This document shows, piece by piece, positions 52,673 to 60,358 of a stretch of 64,000 bases of DNA (the first letter of the stretch is position 1; the number at the start of each line of letters is the position of its first letter). This stretch comes from Firmicutes bacterium OM04-13BH (GTDB taxonomy: Bacteria > Bacillota > Clostridia > Lachnospirales > Lachnospiraceae), in assembly GCA_003481745.1 (NCBI GenBank), contig QULP01000002.1, forward strand, positions 402,576 to 466,575, in the 5' to 3' direction. The translations under genes were made by a program, and so were the position numbers. The notes below the pieces were generated by a model that worked only from the letters and a program-made list of their open reading frames with translations, was not told where the DNA came from and searched no databases.

Positions 52673-53758
52673 TCATTCCTCCTTTCCGGCCCGGTCAGCC
52701 AGCACCTCATAAATCCCGGCCATAATGTAATCGGCGCAAGGGAGGGCAATCGCGTTTCCCAGTGCCTTGTAGCGTTGCAGAGGCCGGATTTCCACGCCGT
52801 CCGCCCCGTACTTTGTCCAGCCCTCTGGCAGCCCCATCAGCCGTTCGCTTTCCGTTTCCGTCAGAAAACGGATACAGCCGCCCTTCGGGTCGCCCTCATA
52901 CCAGAAGGCAAAGGGCGTTACATCACTGGCTAAAAGAGTGGGAAAAGGGTCAGTTGGTAATCCGAAGCTGTTTCGGAAGGCCGTTTCTTCCTGCCTTTTT
53001 GCCGCTCCCCGCATACGGAAGCACTGAAAGGGGTGGATGACTGGTATCTGCCGCCCTGTTTCAAAAGAAGCTGTTCGATCTCCTTCGGCGGCGGCCCACC
53101 CGCCCTCTCCGCAAGGCGGAGGAAGTGGGAGCATTGGACGGGGCTTAAATAGTATGTCTGCGGCACGTCTGCCTCCAAAATCCGCCACGACGAAAATCCG
53201 CTGCCTTCGTGCCAGCCTTCGGGAGCCTGCCCAATACTGGGCGTCCATGAGTCGCCAGCACACATCAGGCGTTCCCCCTCGCACCATTCCGGCGTTTCCC
53301 CATCTTCCCGAAGGAGGCATTGGAACTTCGGTGTCCGAGAAGGCGGATAAGACGGCTCTAAAGTCCATCCGGTCATTTGTAGAAAACGCTCCCATGACGT
53401 TTTCCCAAACAGCGATAGCTGGATATAGGTTATCAGTAGCATCCCTCATTTCCTGTATGATACGAAACGCCTGATAGAACAGGCTTGATTTTGCCCCGGC
53501 AAGGCCGGAGCGGTTGCCGATCAGAGAAAGGTTCTGACAGGGGGAACCGAAGGTAATTACATGAACCGGCGGGATTTTCCCGCCGTCCACCTTCGTAATA
53601 TTCCCCAAATGCACCATGTCGGGAAAGTGCCTTTTGGTTATGGAGATGGGCGCTTTTTCAATCTCACTGGCCCATACCGGGCGGATACCGCACCGGGAAG
53701 CAGCCAGAGGGAACACGCCAATCCCGTCGAAAAGGCTTCCCAGCTTAATGTCCGGCAT
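52673..53758 (-). CDS. DNA (cytosine-5) methyltransferase
   Basis: 361 residues. SAM motif LGSLFDGIGVFPLAASRCGI; catalytic PCQ loop VITFGSPCQNLSLIGNRSGL; ENV motif in AVWENVMGAFS; C-terminal motif QRYKALGNAIALPCADYIM. It lacks a neighbouring restriction gene, so it is probably an orphan methylase that protects the ICE or alters expression. Recognition sequence unknown. It overlaps the upstream gene by 14 bp. Confidence 0.93.
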   Translation of the reverse strand: MPDIKLGSLFDGIGVFPLAASRCGIRPVWASEIEKAPISITKRHFPDMVHLGNITKVDGGKIPPVHVITFGSPCQNLSLIGNRSGLAGAKSSLFYQAFRIIQEMRDATDNLYPAIAVWENVMGAFSTNDRMDFRAVLSAFSDTEVPMPPSGRWGNAGMVRGGTPDVCWRLMDAQYWAGSRRLARRQRIFVVADFGGRRAADILFKPRPMLPLPPPCGEGGWAAAEGDRTASFETGRQIPVIHPFQCFRMRGAAKRQEETAFRNSFGLPTDPFPTLLASDVTPFAFWYEGDPKGGCIRFLTETESERLMGLPEGWTKYGADGVEIRPLQRYKALGNAIALPCADYIMAGIYEVLADRAGKEE

Positions 53759-54101
53759 GGCCCGGGGTGCCGTGTCCCTTCACGGCAAGCACCCCTTCCA
53801 GTGTGGTCGCCGCAATGCCCAGCCGCCCGGCAACCGCAATATCATTTTTTACATCCTCGTCCACAGCGCTGCCGCAGACAATCAGGGTGTGGGAGCGCCG
53901 CAGCATATCCCGGCGCATATCAATCCCGGCCTTGTGTTCCTCGGGAACGCTGTCATTCAAAAACAGCGGCAGATACAAGAGCGGGCAGATCGGGGAAAAG
54001 CCCGCCTCATAAGCAAGACGGCAGTAGTGGGCCGCCAGCTCCATATCAACATCCGGCTCGCCGCTCCATGCGGCGGTCAGGTATGCTAAAGGTCGTTTCA
54101 T
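53745..54101 (-). CDS. Deoxyribosyltransferase-like protein (DUF4406/DUF7768 type)
   Basis: 118 residues, Rossmann-like: RPLAYLTAAWSGEPDVDMEL, AGFSPICPLLYLPLFLNDSV and TLIVCGSAVDEDVKNDIAVA. It resembles the nucleoside 2-deoxyribosyltransferase fold proteins of phages and ICEs, which may act on modified nucleotides. ATG at 54101 after GGAGG. Linked to the methyltransferase and ArdA genes, so a defence-evasion role is possible. Confidence 0.75.
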   Translation of the reverse strand: MKRPLAYLTAAWSGEPDVDMELAAHYCRLAYEAGFSPICPLLYLPLFLNDSVPEEHKAGIDMRRDMLRRSHTLIVCGSAVDEDVKNDIAVAGRLGIAATTLEGVLAVKGHGTPGHAGH

Positions 54102-54186
54102 TGGTTGAGCCTCCATTTCTGTTTTGGTTTAGGGAAAAGCAAGAGTTCGCCCAACCCCTCCGCCCCTTCCCCCGGGAAGGGGAACG

Positions 54187-54352
54187 GCTCTGGAGAATTT
54201 ATATCCCCGTCGCTTGACCGAGAAAAAGCATAACCGGGAGAAATCCGTCAAGGGTGCCTCTGGCACCGCCTGCGGCGGCGCTGCCCTTGACTGATTTTCC
54301 CGGCTATGCTACGGAATAACTGGCGACGGGGAATAATTTATATCTCCAGAGC
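54187..54352. repeat. 166-bp nested inverted repeat
   Basis: The outer arms, GCTCTGGAGA ... CCCCGTCGC and its complement, are at 54187-54213 and 54323-54352. Inner arms are AGCATA/TATGCT, an ACCGGGAGAAATC-like pair, and GTCAAGGG/CCCTTGAC (54247-54254, 54284-54291). The whole gap 54117-54410 has no gene. It could be a single-strand structure for transfer or replication, or a MITE-like insertion. Confidence 0.65.
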
Positions 54353-54380
54353 TTCGGGGCGCGGGGCAGAGCCCCGCAAT

Positions 54381-54403
54381 CCTCGGGCCATGCTGACCCG
54401 AAG
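54381..54403. repeat. ICE palindrome, copy 15
   Basis: CCTCGGGCCA-TGC-TGACCCGAAG, 7 bp after the parB stop. Confidence 0.85.
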
Positions 54404-54410
54404 TTTGGGC

Positions 54411-55784
54411 TTACTTTTCCTGTTCGGTTTTCTTCTCCGGCTTTTCATGTTCCTTCTGCTGACCCTTCCAGTCGTCCAGCAGCTTGATGATCTGGTCCTT
54501 CATTTCCCTCGGCGTAGTTTCCTTGCCGAAATACTTGCTCAGTTCCGCACCTGTCAAAATCACTTTGTCTACCTCCTTTTTGTCCTCCATCATAATGCCG
54601 TCGATCACATCCCCGTTGAGCAGCTTCTTTTCGTCCAGCTCACGCATACGCTTTGCCTGCGCCTGTGAAGGCGAGGACTGCTGGCTGTCAATGGCGACGG
54701 CGATATAGTTCTGGTTCTTCTTGCCGATATAGGAAAGCTCCACCGCCGTAGTAAAGCCCAGCTTTTTTTCATCCATCAGCTTCATCAGGTCGGGAACCAG
54801 CTCATTGAGCCGGATATACCGCTGCACCTGCTTGACCGCCATCTTATTGCGCTCGGCTACAATTTCGTTGGAGCGTTTTCCTGCGTCCTTCGGGTCAATC
54901 TGGCCCGAAGTGCGGGAGCCCTGGTGCTTGATGGCCTCAAGCTGCATTTTCAAGGCTTTGGCCCGCTCACTGGGGAGGATTTCTTCACGCTGGTTGAGAT
55001 TGTCCTCGACCATCTGCGTGATGGCTTCATCGTCCGTCAGATTGCGAACAATACAGGGCATATCCGCATATCCGGCAAGCTCGCTGGCCTTCTGGCGGCG
55101 GTGGCCGGACACGATCTCATAGCCGCCATCCTCACGGGGACGGACGATAGCAGGCTGGGTAACGCCCTTGTCCTTGACGCTGGACACCATAGCCCGCATT
55201 TCTTCATCGTCTCGGACTTCAAAGGGATGGTTCTTGAAGGCGTGGAGCTCGTTCAGCTTGATATAGACGATCTGCTCCTTGCCCCGGCGTGGTGCATCCT
55301 TCGGCTTCTCGGGTCCCTTCGGAGCGGAAGCGGCCTGTACCGTTGGAGCTGCTTTTTTCTCCGGTTCCTTTTTGACCGCCTTTTCCGGTTTCTGTGCGGG
55401 GGCTTTGGGCTTCGGGGCTGCGGCCTTGTCCTTATCTGCTTTCGGGGGACGGCCCCGGCGCTTTGGCTGTTCCGGCTCTTTGGGTTTTTCCTTCGCTTTT
55501 TTCGGAGCCTCCGGCTGCTTTTCCGGTTTTTCCGTTTTTGCCGGGTCAGGCTTTTCCACGCCGGGAGCTGCCGCCCGTTCCTCGGCTTTCTTTTCCTTCA
55601 TAATTTCAGCGAAGTTATAGACAGAAACCTGTGGGGTCTTTACCTCTGGTTCCGTCTTTTTTTCCGGCTCCGGGGAAACGGAAACCTTCTCCGGCTCTTT
55701 TTGGGGAGCGGGAGGCGTTTCCTTGCCCGGCCCGCTATCCGTTACCGGCTGTTCCGGCGTTTTTGTGGTTTTATCATCTGCCAT
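54411..55784 (-). CDS. parB: ParB/Spo0J-family partition protein with long acidic-basic N terminus
   Basis: 457 residues. Residues 1-165 are Pro/Lys/Glu-rich and disordered. The ParB N-terminal domain (about 170-265) includes FEVRDDEEMRAMVSSVKDKG and YEIVSGHRRQKASELAGY; the helix-turn-helix part follows with IVAERNKMAVKQVQRYIRLN. The palindrome lies in frame at residues about 292-299 (TSGQIDPKD). It is the first gene of the ICE operon. No ParA is seen. It may regulate or stabilise the ICE. Confidence 0.93.
   Translation of the reverse strand: MADDKTTKTPEQPVTDSGPGKETPPAPQKEPEKVSVSPEPEKKTEPEVKTPQVSVYNFAEIMKEKKAEERAAAPGVEKPDPAKTEKPEKQPEAPKKAKEKPKEPEQPKRRGRPPKADKDKAAAPKPKAPAQKPEKAVKKEPEKKAAPTVQAASAPKGPEKPKDAPRRGKEQIVYIKLNELHAFKNHPFEVRDDEEMRAMVSSVKDKGVTQPAIVRPREDGGYEIVSGHRRQKASELAGYADMPCIVRNLTDDEAITQMVEDNLNQREEILPSERAKALKMQLEAIKHQGSRTSGQIDPKDAGKRSNEIVAERNKMAVKQVQRYIRLNELVPDLMKLMDEKKLGFTTAVELSYIGKKNQNYIAVAIDSQQSSPSQAQAKRMRELDEKKLLNGDVIDGIMMEDKKEVDKVILTGAELSKYFGKETTPREMKDQIIKLLDDWKGQQKEHEKPEKKTEQEK
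54888..54910. repeat. ICE palindrome, copy 16 (in coding sequence)
   Basis: CTTCGGGTCA-ATC-TGGCCCGAAG, in frame as TSGQIDPK within parB. Confidence 0.85.
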
Positions 55785-55818
55785 AAGCATTTACCTCCTG
55801 TTTTTTGGCATGAAAAAA

Positions 55819-55908
55819 GGGGCTCAACTTTTCAGTCAAGCCCCCGTGGGAAGTTCCTCCTTTCTCCGCCATGATACAAAAATACCGCCCGTAGTCTCGT
55901 TTGGGCGG
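55819..55908 (-). terminator. Two tandem terminators in the ICE leader
   Basis: On the minus strand there is CCGCCC ... GGGCGG followed by TATTTTT (55885-55908), then GGGGCTTGA ... TTGAGCCCC followed by TTTTTT (55812-55845). Both are intrinsic terminators upstream of parB. They would stop phage-derived transcription from entering the ICE operon, or act as attenuators. Confidence 0.75.
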
Positions 55909-55954
55909 TACTTTGTGTAAGATTGGCAGTCCATTATTAAGTTTTTTATTATGT

Positions 55955-57135
55955 TCCCTTTGTACACCGTTGCAATCTTCTGTTAAGAAGAACCGTCCTG
56001 CTCCCATTAACATCTGTGTACAGCGAATACGGTCAATAATCGCCTTTTTCTTTGCTGGCTTTACAGACATCCAAGGATATCTCGTCTCTACATTATTCCG
56101 AATAGATGCGCCCAGAACAGATTCCGCATTGTCGAAATATACCGTTTCAACATTGCAGTACTGTATGTATTCTCCTCGCCCATCCGTTACCGCATATTTA
56201 TCAATAACTTCCTGTACAAATTCAAGAAAAATCTCTGTCAGTTTCTTTGAGTCAATCCCTTCCGGATAATCTTCTAACATAATGCGCCTGCTCATTACAC
56301 CGACAACTTCTTTGTAATCATCTGTGTAGCCTCTTGCTACAAAAGCATGACCGGATTTGTTTCCACCAAAGTCCAGACCAATTTCAATCGACACAATATC
56401 TGTTTTCTTAAACTCTCTGTGCTCTGTATTGCCCTCTATTTCGTCTTTTATCTCGCAGTAGAACAATTCTGGCTTATCTGCAAAACGCTTGTAAATTGCC
56501 CCATCTGCACGTTTCCACAGCCCCAATATAAGTCTGTCATACCATACCGTTCCCTCATACTCTTTGCAAAGCTGTTCGACATATTCCTCCGGAAGAAAAG
56601 GATTGTCAAAGATAGTATATTTCTGCAAGTAAATATCCAGTTCTGGATTATCAATAAACTTTTTCAGCCAATGCGTCGGCTGTTCTGGGTTGCACGCTCC
56701 ATCAAAGCAAGAATATTGCTTATCTAATCGTGACTTTAGCATCTGGAACACATCCTGATTCCATTTTGCGATCTCATCACCGTAACAATACTTAATACTT
56801 GACCCCTGTATCTTTGCGACCTGGCTAACTTTTTCTGCGCCCAGGCAGTACACATCTTCGCCACATATCTTCGCAATATTCATACTGTTGATTGTCCCAA
56901 TTAATTTATCGGTATACAACTCACGCATTGGTTGCAATACATTTCGCTCAATAGATGCTTTAGACACTCCTAAGATAGCATTTAATCCCGGTTTCCCTTT
57001 TCTTTCTCGAATCCGGAATGGAACAATATAAGCAGTATCAACAAAAGACTTTCCGGAACGAACTGCTCCGGATTTAATGTTCCAGCGATGCGTTGCATGT
57101 AAAATATACTCATTCTGTTTCTTGCTTAACTGCAT
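55955..57135 (-). pseudogene. terL: Phage large terminase, truncated by ICE insertion
   Basis: About 390 codons of a PBSX-type large terminase: Walker A-like GAVRSGKSFVDTAYIV near residue 22, then a nuclease domain with VSIEIGLDFGGNKSGHAFVA and TVYFDNAESVLGASIRNNVE. After RFFLTEDCN the sequence stops resembling terminases and runs into ICE DNA. The missing C terminus should lie beyond the other ICE end, outside the window. The boundary is accurate to a few tens of bases. Confidence 0.85.
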
Positions 57136-57577
57136 TGTCCCGCATCTCCTTTAGTATCGCATCCAGTCTGTCTAACGCTTCATCCGTCTCGTTTTCACCA
57201 GTTATCTGCTGTTTCCTTGCCCTCTTCAACTCAATATCTGCTTCTTTCTCTCTGATTTCTTCGTCTGGCACTTCATACTGTCCTGCAAACCGTGCCACCG
57301 CCTCATAAGCCTTTACATCGCCTTTTAATGCTTTTTTTATCATCGCCATATTGATTGCACTTTCAAGGGTGCTGTCTATACCAAGGCTTTCTAAAAATGG
57401 AGTCAACTCCTCATTCTCAATTTTTGCAGAAAGCAGCAAGTTTAAAGTTTTCCGGAAGTTTGCTTTTTTTCTCCTCGCCTCACCGGATGCCTTTCCACCT
57501 TTTGATGCGATCACTCGTAGTTCATTCGTAGTTCGTTTATCAAAACCTTTATCTCTTATGTTTTCATAGTTTGCCAT
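57110..57577 (-). CDS. Phage terminase small-subunit-like protein
   Basis: 155 residues. A KGG-type N-terminal motif (ASKGGKASGEARRKKANFRK) and helical core (SAINMAMIKKALKGDVKAYE, then AVARFAGQYEVPDEEI). Proteins like this precede PBSX-type large terminases in clostridial phages and act in DNA recognition for packaging. It overlaps terL by 26 bp. ATG at 57577. Confidence 0.8.
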   Translation of the reverse strand: MANYENIRDKGFDKRTTNELRVIASKGGKASGEARRKKANFRKTLNLLLSAKIENEELTPFLESLGIDSTLESAINMAMIKKALKGDVKAYEAVARFAGQYEVPDEEIREKEADIELKRARKQQITGENETDEALDRLDAILKEMRDNAVKQETE

Positions 57578-57739
57578 CCACCCACCTTCCTGTCTTGCTA
57601 AATTTATGTATAAAAATAGCACCCAGTAAATACTGGATGCTATATGGATAAAATGTAAAGAAAAGAGAAACATGTAAGTTTAGCACTTACCAGCTCTTGT
57701 CCATTACCCGAACAAGTGGGCACACCGTCACGTGTGAGC

Positions 57740-57812
57740 AACAGCGGAAGGAATCGAACCCCCGACCTCTTGCAGATGCGTTGCAAGTGCTCTACCACTG
57801 AGCTACGCTTTG
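57740..57812 (-). tRNA. tRNA-like gene with aberrant anticodon loop
   Basis: A perfect D arm (GCTC-AGTGGTA-GAGC), T arm with GG-TTCGATT-CC, and anticodon stem CTTGC/GCAAG are seen on the minus strand. The loop between CTTGC and GCAAG is 9 bases (AACGCATCT), two more than normal, and lacks the usual U33. The acceptor stem pairs at only about 5 of 7 positions. Possibly a decayed or phage-specific tRNA; no amino acid is assigned. Confidence 0.5.
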
Positions 57813-58001
57813 ATGTGCCTGCCGAACCACCAGCAGGCTGTGATTACATAACATTTAATACTTTAGAGGATACCTATGGAAATCAAAAACCAATGACCGT
57901 AAATAGGCTAGGTAATGAAACTTTGTTTGCTCTCTGCCTTTCAAACCCATTTACACTATATCATAAAGTGAATGTCTCATTCTATTCCATCTTTTAATTT
58001 T

Positions 58002-58400
58002 TTAACGAATCCCAACTTTTTCCATCAACGCTTCTTGAAGTACCTGTGAAAAGTTAATATTCATAGCAAGTGCTTCTTCATTTAACCATTCCGGAATTGT
58101 AAGTGTCTTTTTCACTGCTCTGCTATTGTGTCTACGGTCATATTCAGCTTTATCGAACTGAACTACAACAATTACACCATCTTCTTGTTTTTCTATATTT
58201 TCAATATCAGACGCCTTTGGAAGTTCTTCTTTGGATTTGATACGGTCAGTTAATGTCAAGCCAAGAGCATCTACTGCCATATTGTATGCTTCTTCCATAT
58301 CATCGCCTTCCGTTATGCACTCAGGTAAATCTGGAAATGTAATCCAAAAACCTCCCTCTTCTGCTTTGTGAAAAATTGCTGGATAAAATAACTTCTTCAT
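58002..58400 (-). CDS. hicB: HicB-family antitoxin
   Basis: 132 residues. N-terminal degenerate RNase H fold FHKAEEGGFWITFPDLPECI then TEGDDMEEAYNMAVDALGL; C-terminal ribbon-helix-helix TLTIPEWLNEEALAMNINFS then QVLQEALM. It pairs with the HicA gene 36 bp upstream and should neutralise it and repress the operon. Confidence 0.93.
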   Translation of the reverse strand: MKKLFYPAIFHKAEEGGFWITFPDLPECITEGDDMEEAYNMAVDALGLTLTDRIKSKEELPKASDIENIEKQEDGVIVVVQFDKAEYDRRHNSRAVKKTLTIPEWLNEEALAMNINFSQVLQEALMEKVGIR

Positions 58401-58436
58401 TGCCCTTACCTCCTACTTTTTTTGAAAGACAGGGGC

Positions 58437-58625
58437 TTATTTCAGCCCCGCCTGTTTCAGTATTGTCTGTTCTGTTCCTTTTTTCAAATCCTTGTTATGT
58501 AGAGGAACAATTGTTTGTTTTCCAGTTTCTTGGTTTCGCATCTTTACATGCGAGCCATTCTGACTGACTGCAACAAAACCATTTTTCTTTAAAAGTTTTA
58601 TCATTTCACTTGGCTTGATTGGCAT
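58437..58625 (-). CDS. hicA: HicA-family mRNA interferase toxin
   Basis: 62 residues, double-stranded RNA-binding fold with the catalytic-type His: KPSEMIKLLKKNGFVAVSQN, then GSHVKMRNQETGKQTIVPL. HicA cuts mRNA. It precedes hicB, as usual. It is probably a maintenance module of the prophage. Confidence 0.93.
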   Translation of the reverse strand: MPIKPSEMIKLLKKNGFVAVSQNGSHVKMRNQETGKQTIVPLHNKDLKKGTEQTILKQAGLK

Positions 58626-58713
58626 CTGATATTCTCCTTTCCTTAAGTTAATTCTATTATACTACGTATTAATACGTATGTCAATACTTATAAAGAAATC
58701 TTATCCCTAATTT

Positions 58714-59130
58714 TTACATTTCAAAATGTTCCAATGCTTTTCCATGTATTCTATTCACTTGTGCCCGGCAATATCCTGTTTTTGCCATTACCTCTTCCCA
58801 CTTCATTCCTCGAAGATAACGCATCCTTAACAAATCTGCTTCATCTGTATCGTCCATTCTTTTTATTTTCCCATCTATCTCCATTCTGAGTTTTACTTTG
58901 CAAAGACGTTCTTCTTTCAGTTTCTCAATTAGTTCGTCCATCAACGCAACAAAGTCAGACAAATCTGCCTGACCGCTTCCCTTTGGCATCCCATCCATGG
59001 ACACGGACGGAAACAACTTATCCGCCCGCAGTTCCTGGATTTCTTCCAAGATATTTTGTTCTCTTCTCTCTGCCTTTCTGTATTGCCAGAGGTATTCTTT
59101 TTTCTTGTCATTTTCCTGCTCCACTGGCAT
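58714..59130 (-). CDS. DUF1492/sigma-4-like phage regulator
   Basis: 138 residues. A coiled-coil N-terminal region (YLWQYRKAERREQNILEEIQ) and a region 4-like C-terminal helix-turn-helix: TDEADLLRMRYLRGMKWEEV, then MAKTGYCRAQVNRIHGKALE. This is the DUF1492/ArpU-like class that controls late phage genes. It lies just before the packaging genes, which fits. Confidence 0.82.
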   Translation of the reverse strand: MPVEQENDKKKEYLWQYRKAERREQNILEEIQELRADKLFPSVSMDGMPKGSGQADLSDFVALMDELIEKLKEERLCKVKLRMEIDGKIKRMDDTDEADLLRMRYLRGMKWEEVMAKTGYCRAQVNRIHGKALEHFEM

Positions 59131-59151
59131 CGCCTCCTCTCGTGTTACTTG

Positions 59152-59454
59152 CTATCTTCTTATTTTCCGGAAGTCATCCCAGAAGAATGTTTCCTGCAAA
59201 CCATTGCCTTTTACTTTGAAATGCAGCAGGATGAAATGCTCATAGACTCCTGCAACAGTCGCTTTCTTGATTTCCACTCTTTTGCGTTTTCTCCCATCCG
59301 AGATATCGGAATCTTCCACCTGAATCTTTACTTCTTTCCCAACACGAACATTATGTAATTGTTCCAGCTCCTGCTGTCTTTTCTTGTCTCTCTCCACCGC
59401 TCTCGTTCCCCAGAGCACCGAAGCGCCCTGGGATGTAATATCTCTGTAACCCAT
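59152..59454 (-). CDS. Phage hypothetical protein
   Basis: 100 residues, beta-rich and basic, with KEVKIQVEDSDISDGRKRKR and FILLHFKVKGNGLQETFFWD. This looks like a small DNA/RNA-binding or SH3-like domain; no family recognised. It lies in the prophage early/middle gene run. Confidence 0.65.
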   Translation of the reverse strand: MGYRDITSQGASVLWGTRAVERDKKRQQELEQLHNVRVGKEVKIQVEDSDISDGRKRKRVEIKKATVAGVYEHFILLHFKVKGNGLQETFFWDDFRKIRR

Positions 59455-59471
59455 TTCATTGTCCTTTCCAT

Positions 59472-59699
59472 TTATTCAATTACCTTACAGCTCCGTACAT
59501 GGGACGTGCGAAACAAGCATGATACGCACTGATTTGTTTCATTTGTTAAGAAATAATATTTCCAAGGAATAAACAAATTAGGATTATCTTTAAAAGCCTC
59601 GTCCCTGGTCTTTCTCAAAGTCCCTGTGTATACTGCATTATTAAACAACGTTACCGTCACTTTCTTACCCAACATCTGCTCTAATTGTTCTCTTCTCAT
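59472..59699 (-). CDS. Small phage protein with Sm-like start
   Basis: 75 residues. MRREQLEQMLGKKVTVTLFN then NAVYTGTLRKTRDE resembles the first strands of an Sm/Hfq-type barrel. Its C terminus has a single CVSC pair. Function unknown; the ATG overlaps the upstream stop by 4 bp. Confidence 0.65.
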   Translation of the reverse strand: MRREQLEQMLGKKVTVTLFNNAVYTGTLRKTRDEAFKDNPNLFIPWKYYFLTNETNQCVSCLFRTSHVRSCKVIE

Positions 59700-59977
59700 T
59701 TTCCTCTTTTATGCTCCTCATACAAAGATTCTATCGAAGCATCATCAAGACGTTCGATTGCATCTCTCAAATTTTTTCTCATTGATTCCATATAGCTTCG
59801 TGAAAATATTGCTAATTTTCTTTCTTCTGATGTTTTCATCATTTCGCCTGTTTCTTCACTAATTTCAGCTTCTTTCTGCATATACAAATCTTCTAAACTT
59901 TTCAAGATATCAATTCCTGATTCCATTTGTACTTCTATTCCAAGTAAATCATCTAAAATTTCAAATAACTCATCCAT
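59696..59977 (-). CDS. Phage hypothetical helical protein
   Basis: 93 residues, acidic at the N terminus (MDELFEILDDLLGIEVQMES) and helical. Not recognised. It overlaps neighbours by 4 and 8 bp, so it belongs to the prophage operon. Confidence 0.65.
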   Translation of the reverse strand: MDELFEILDDLLGIEVQMESGIDILKSLEDLYMQKEAEISEETGEMMKTSEERKLAIFSRSYMESMRKNLRDAIERLDDASIESLYEEHKRGK

Positions 59978-60203
59978 TTTTCTCTTCCTCCAATGCTTCT
60001 ACCGCTTCCTCCAACGCTCTTTCTACTTCCGGAATCGTACACAACCCTGTACCACCAACGACTTTATCGCATTTGCATGTTTTGCAATCTTTGCCATTCT
60101 CACTTCCTGATTCTCTTGCCATCCTGCTACACTCTCTGAAATCTTCCATCATTCCCGTTGAGTCAAATTCCAGTGTTACTCCATTTTCAAGTGTTACTCT
60201 CAT
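59970..60203 (-). CDS. Phage hypothetical protein with CxxC pair
   Basis: 77 residues: MRVTLENGVTLEFDSTGMM, a CKTCKC cluster and an acidic helical end. The cysteines may bind zinc. Its ATG overlaps the stop of the upstream small gene (ATGA). Function unknown. Confidence 0.65.
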   Translation of the reverse strand: MRVTLENGVTLEFDSTGMMEDFRECSRMARESGSENGKDCKTCKCDKVVGGTGLCTIPEVERALEEAVEALEEEKNG

Positions 60204-60343
60204 TTCTTTTTCTCCTCCATCCATTTCTTTAAGTACTCTTCCTGCTCCGCATCGTCCTCTTTCTCCATTCCGGTATCTCGAACAATCATCCAGCAAGTTC
60301 CTGCGATTGCTAAAAATACGAGCACAAGCACAACTGTTCCCAA
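60200..60343 (-). CDS. 47-residue single-pass membrane protein
   Basis: The frame starts with TTG at 60343 soon after GGGGGGTG. One hydrophobic helix (VVLVLVFLAIAGTCWMIV) is followed by a charged tail (MEKEDDAEQEEYLKKWMEE). Phage-encoded small membrane protein of unknown role. It overlaps the next gene by 4 bp, which supports it as real. Confidence 0.55.
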   Translation of the reverse strand: MGTVVLVLVFLAIAGTCWMIVRDTGMEKEDDAEQEEYLKKWMEEKKK

Positions 60344-60358
60344 ATTCTCACCCCCCTC

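Noticed and set aside
52673..53758. A restriction-modification system
   Set aside because: No endonuclease gene flanks the C5 methyltransferase; the HNH-like gene is 50 kb away in the ICE and not linked.
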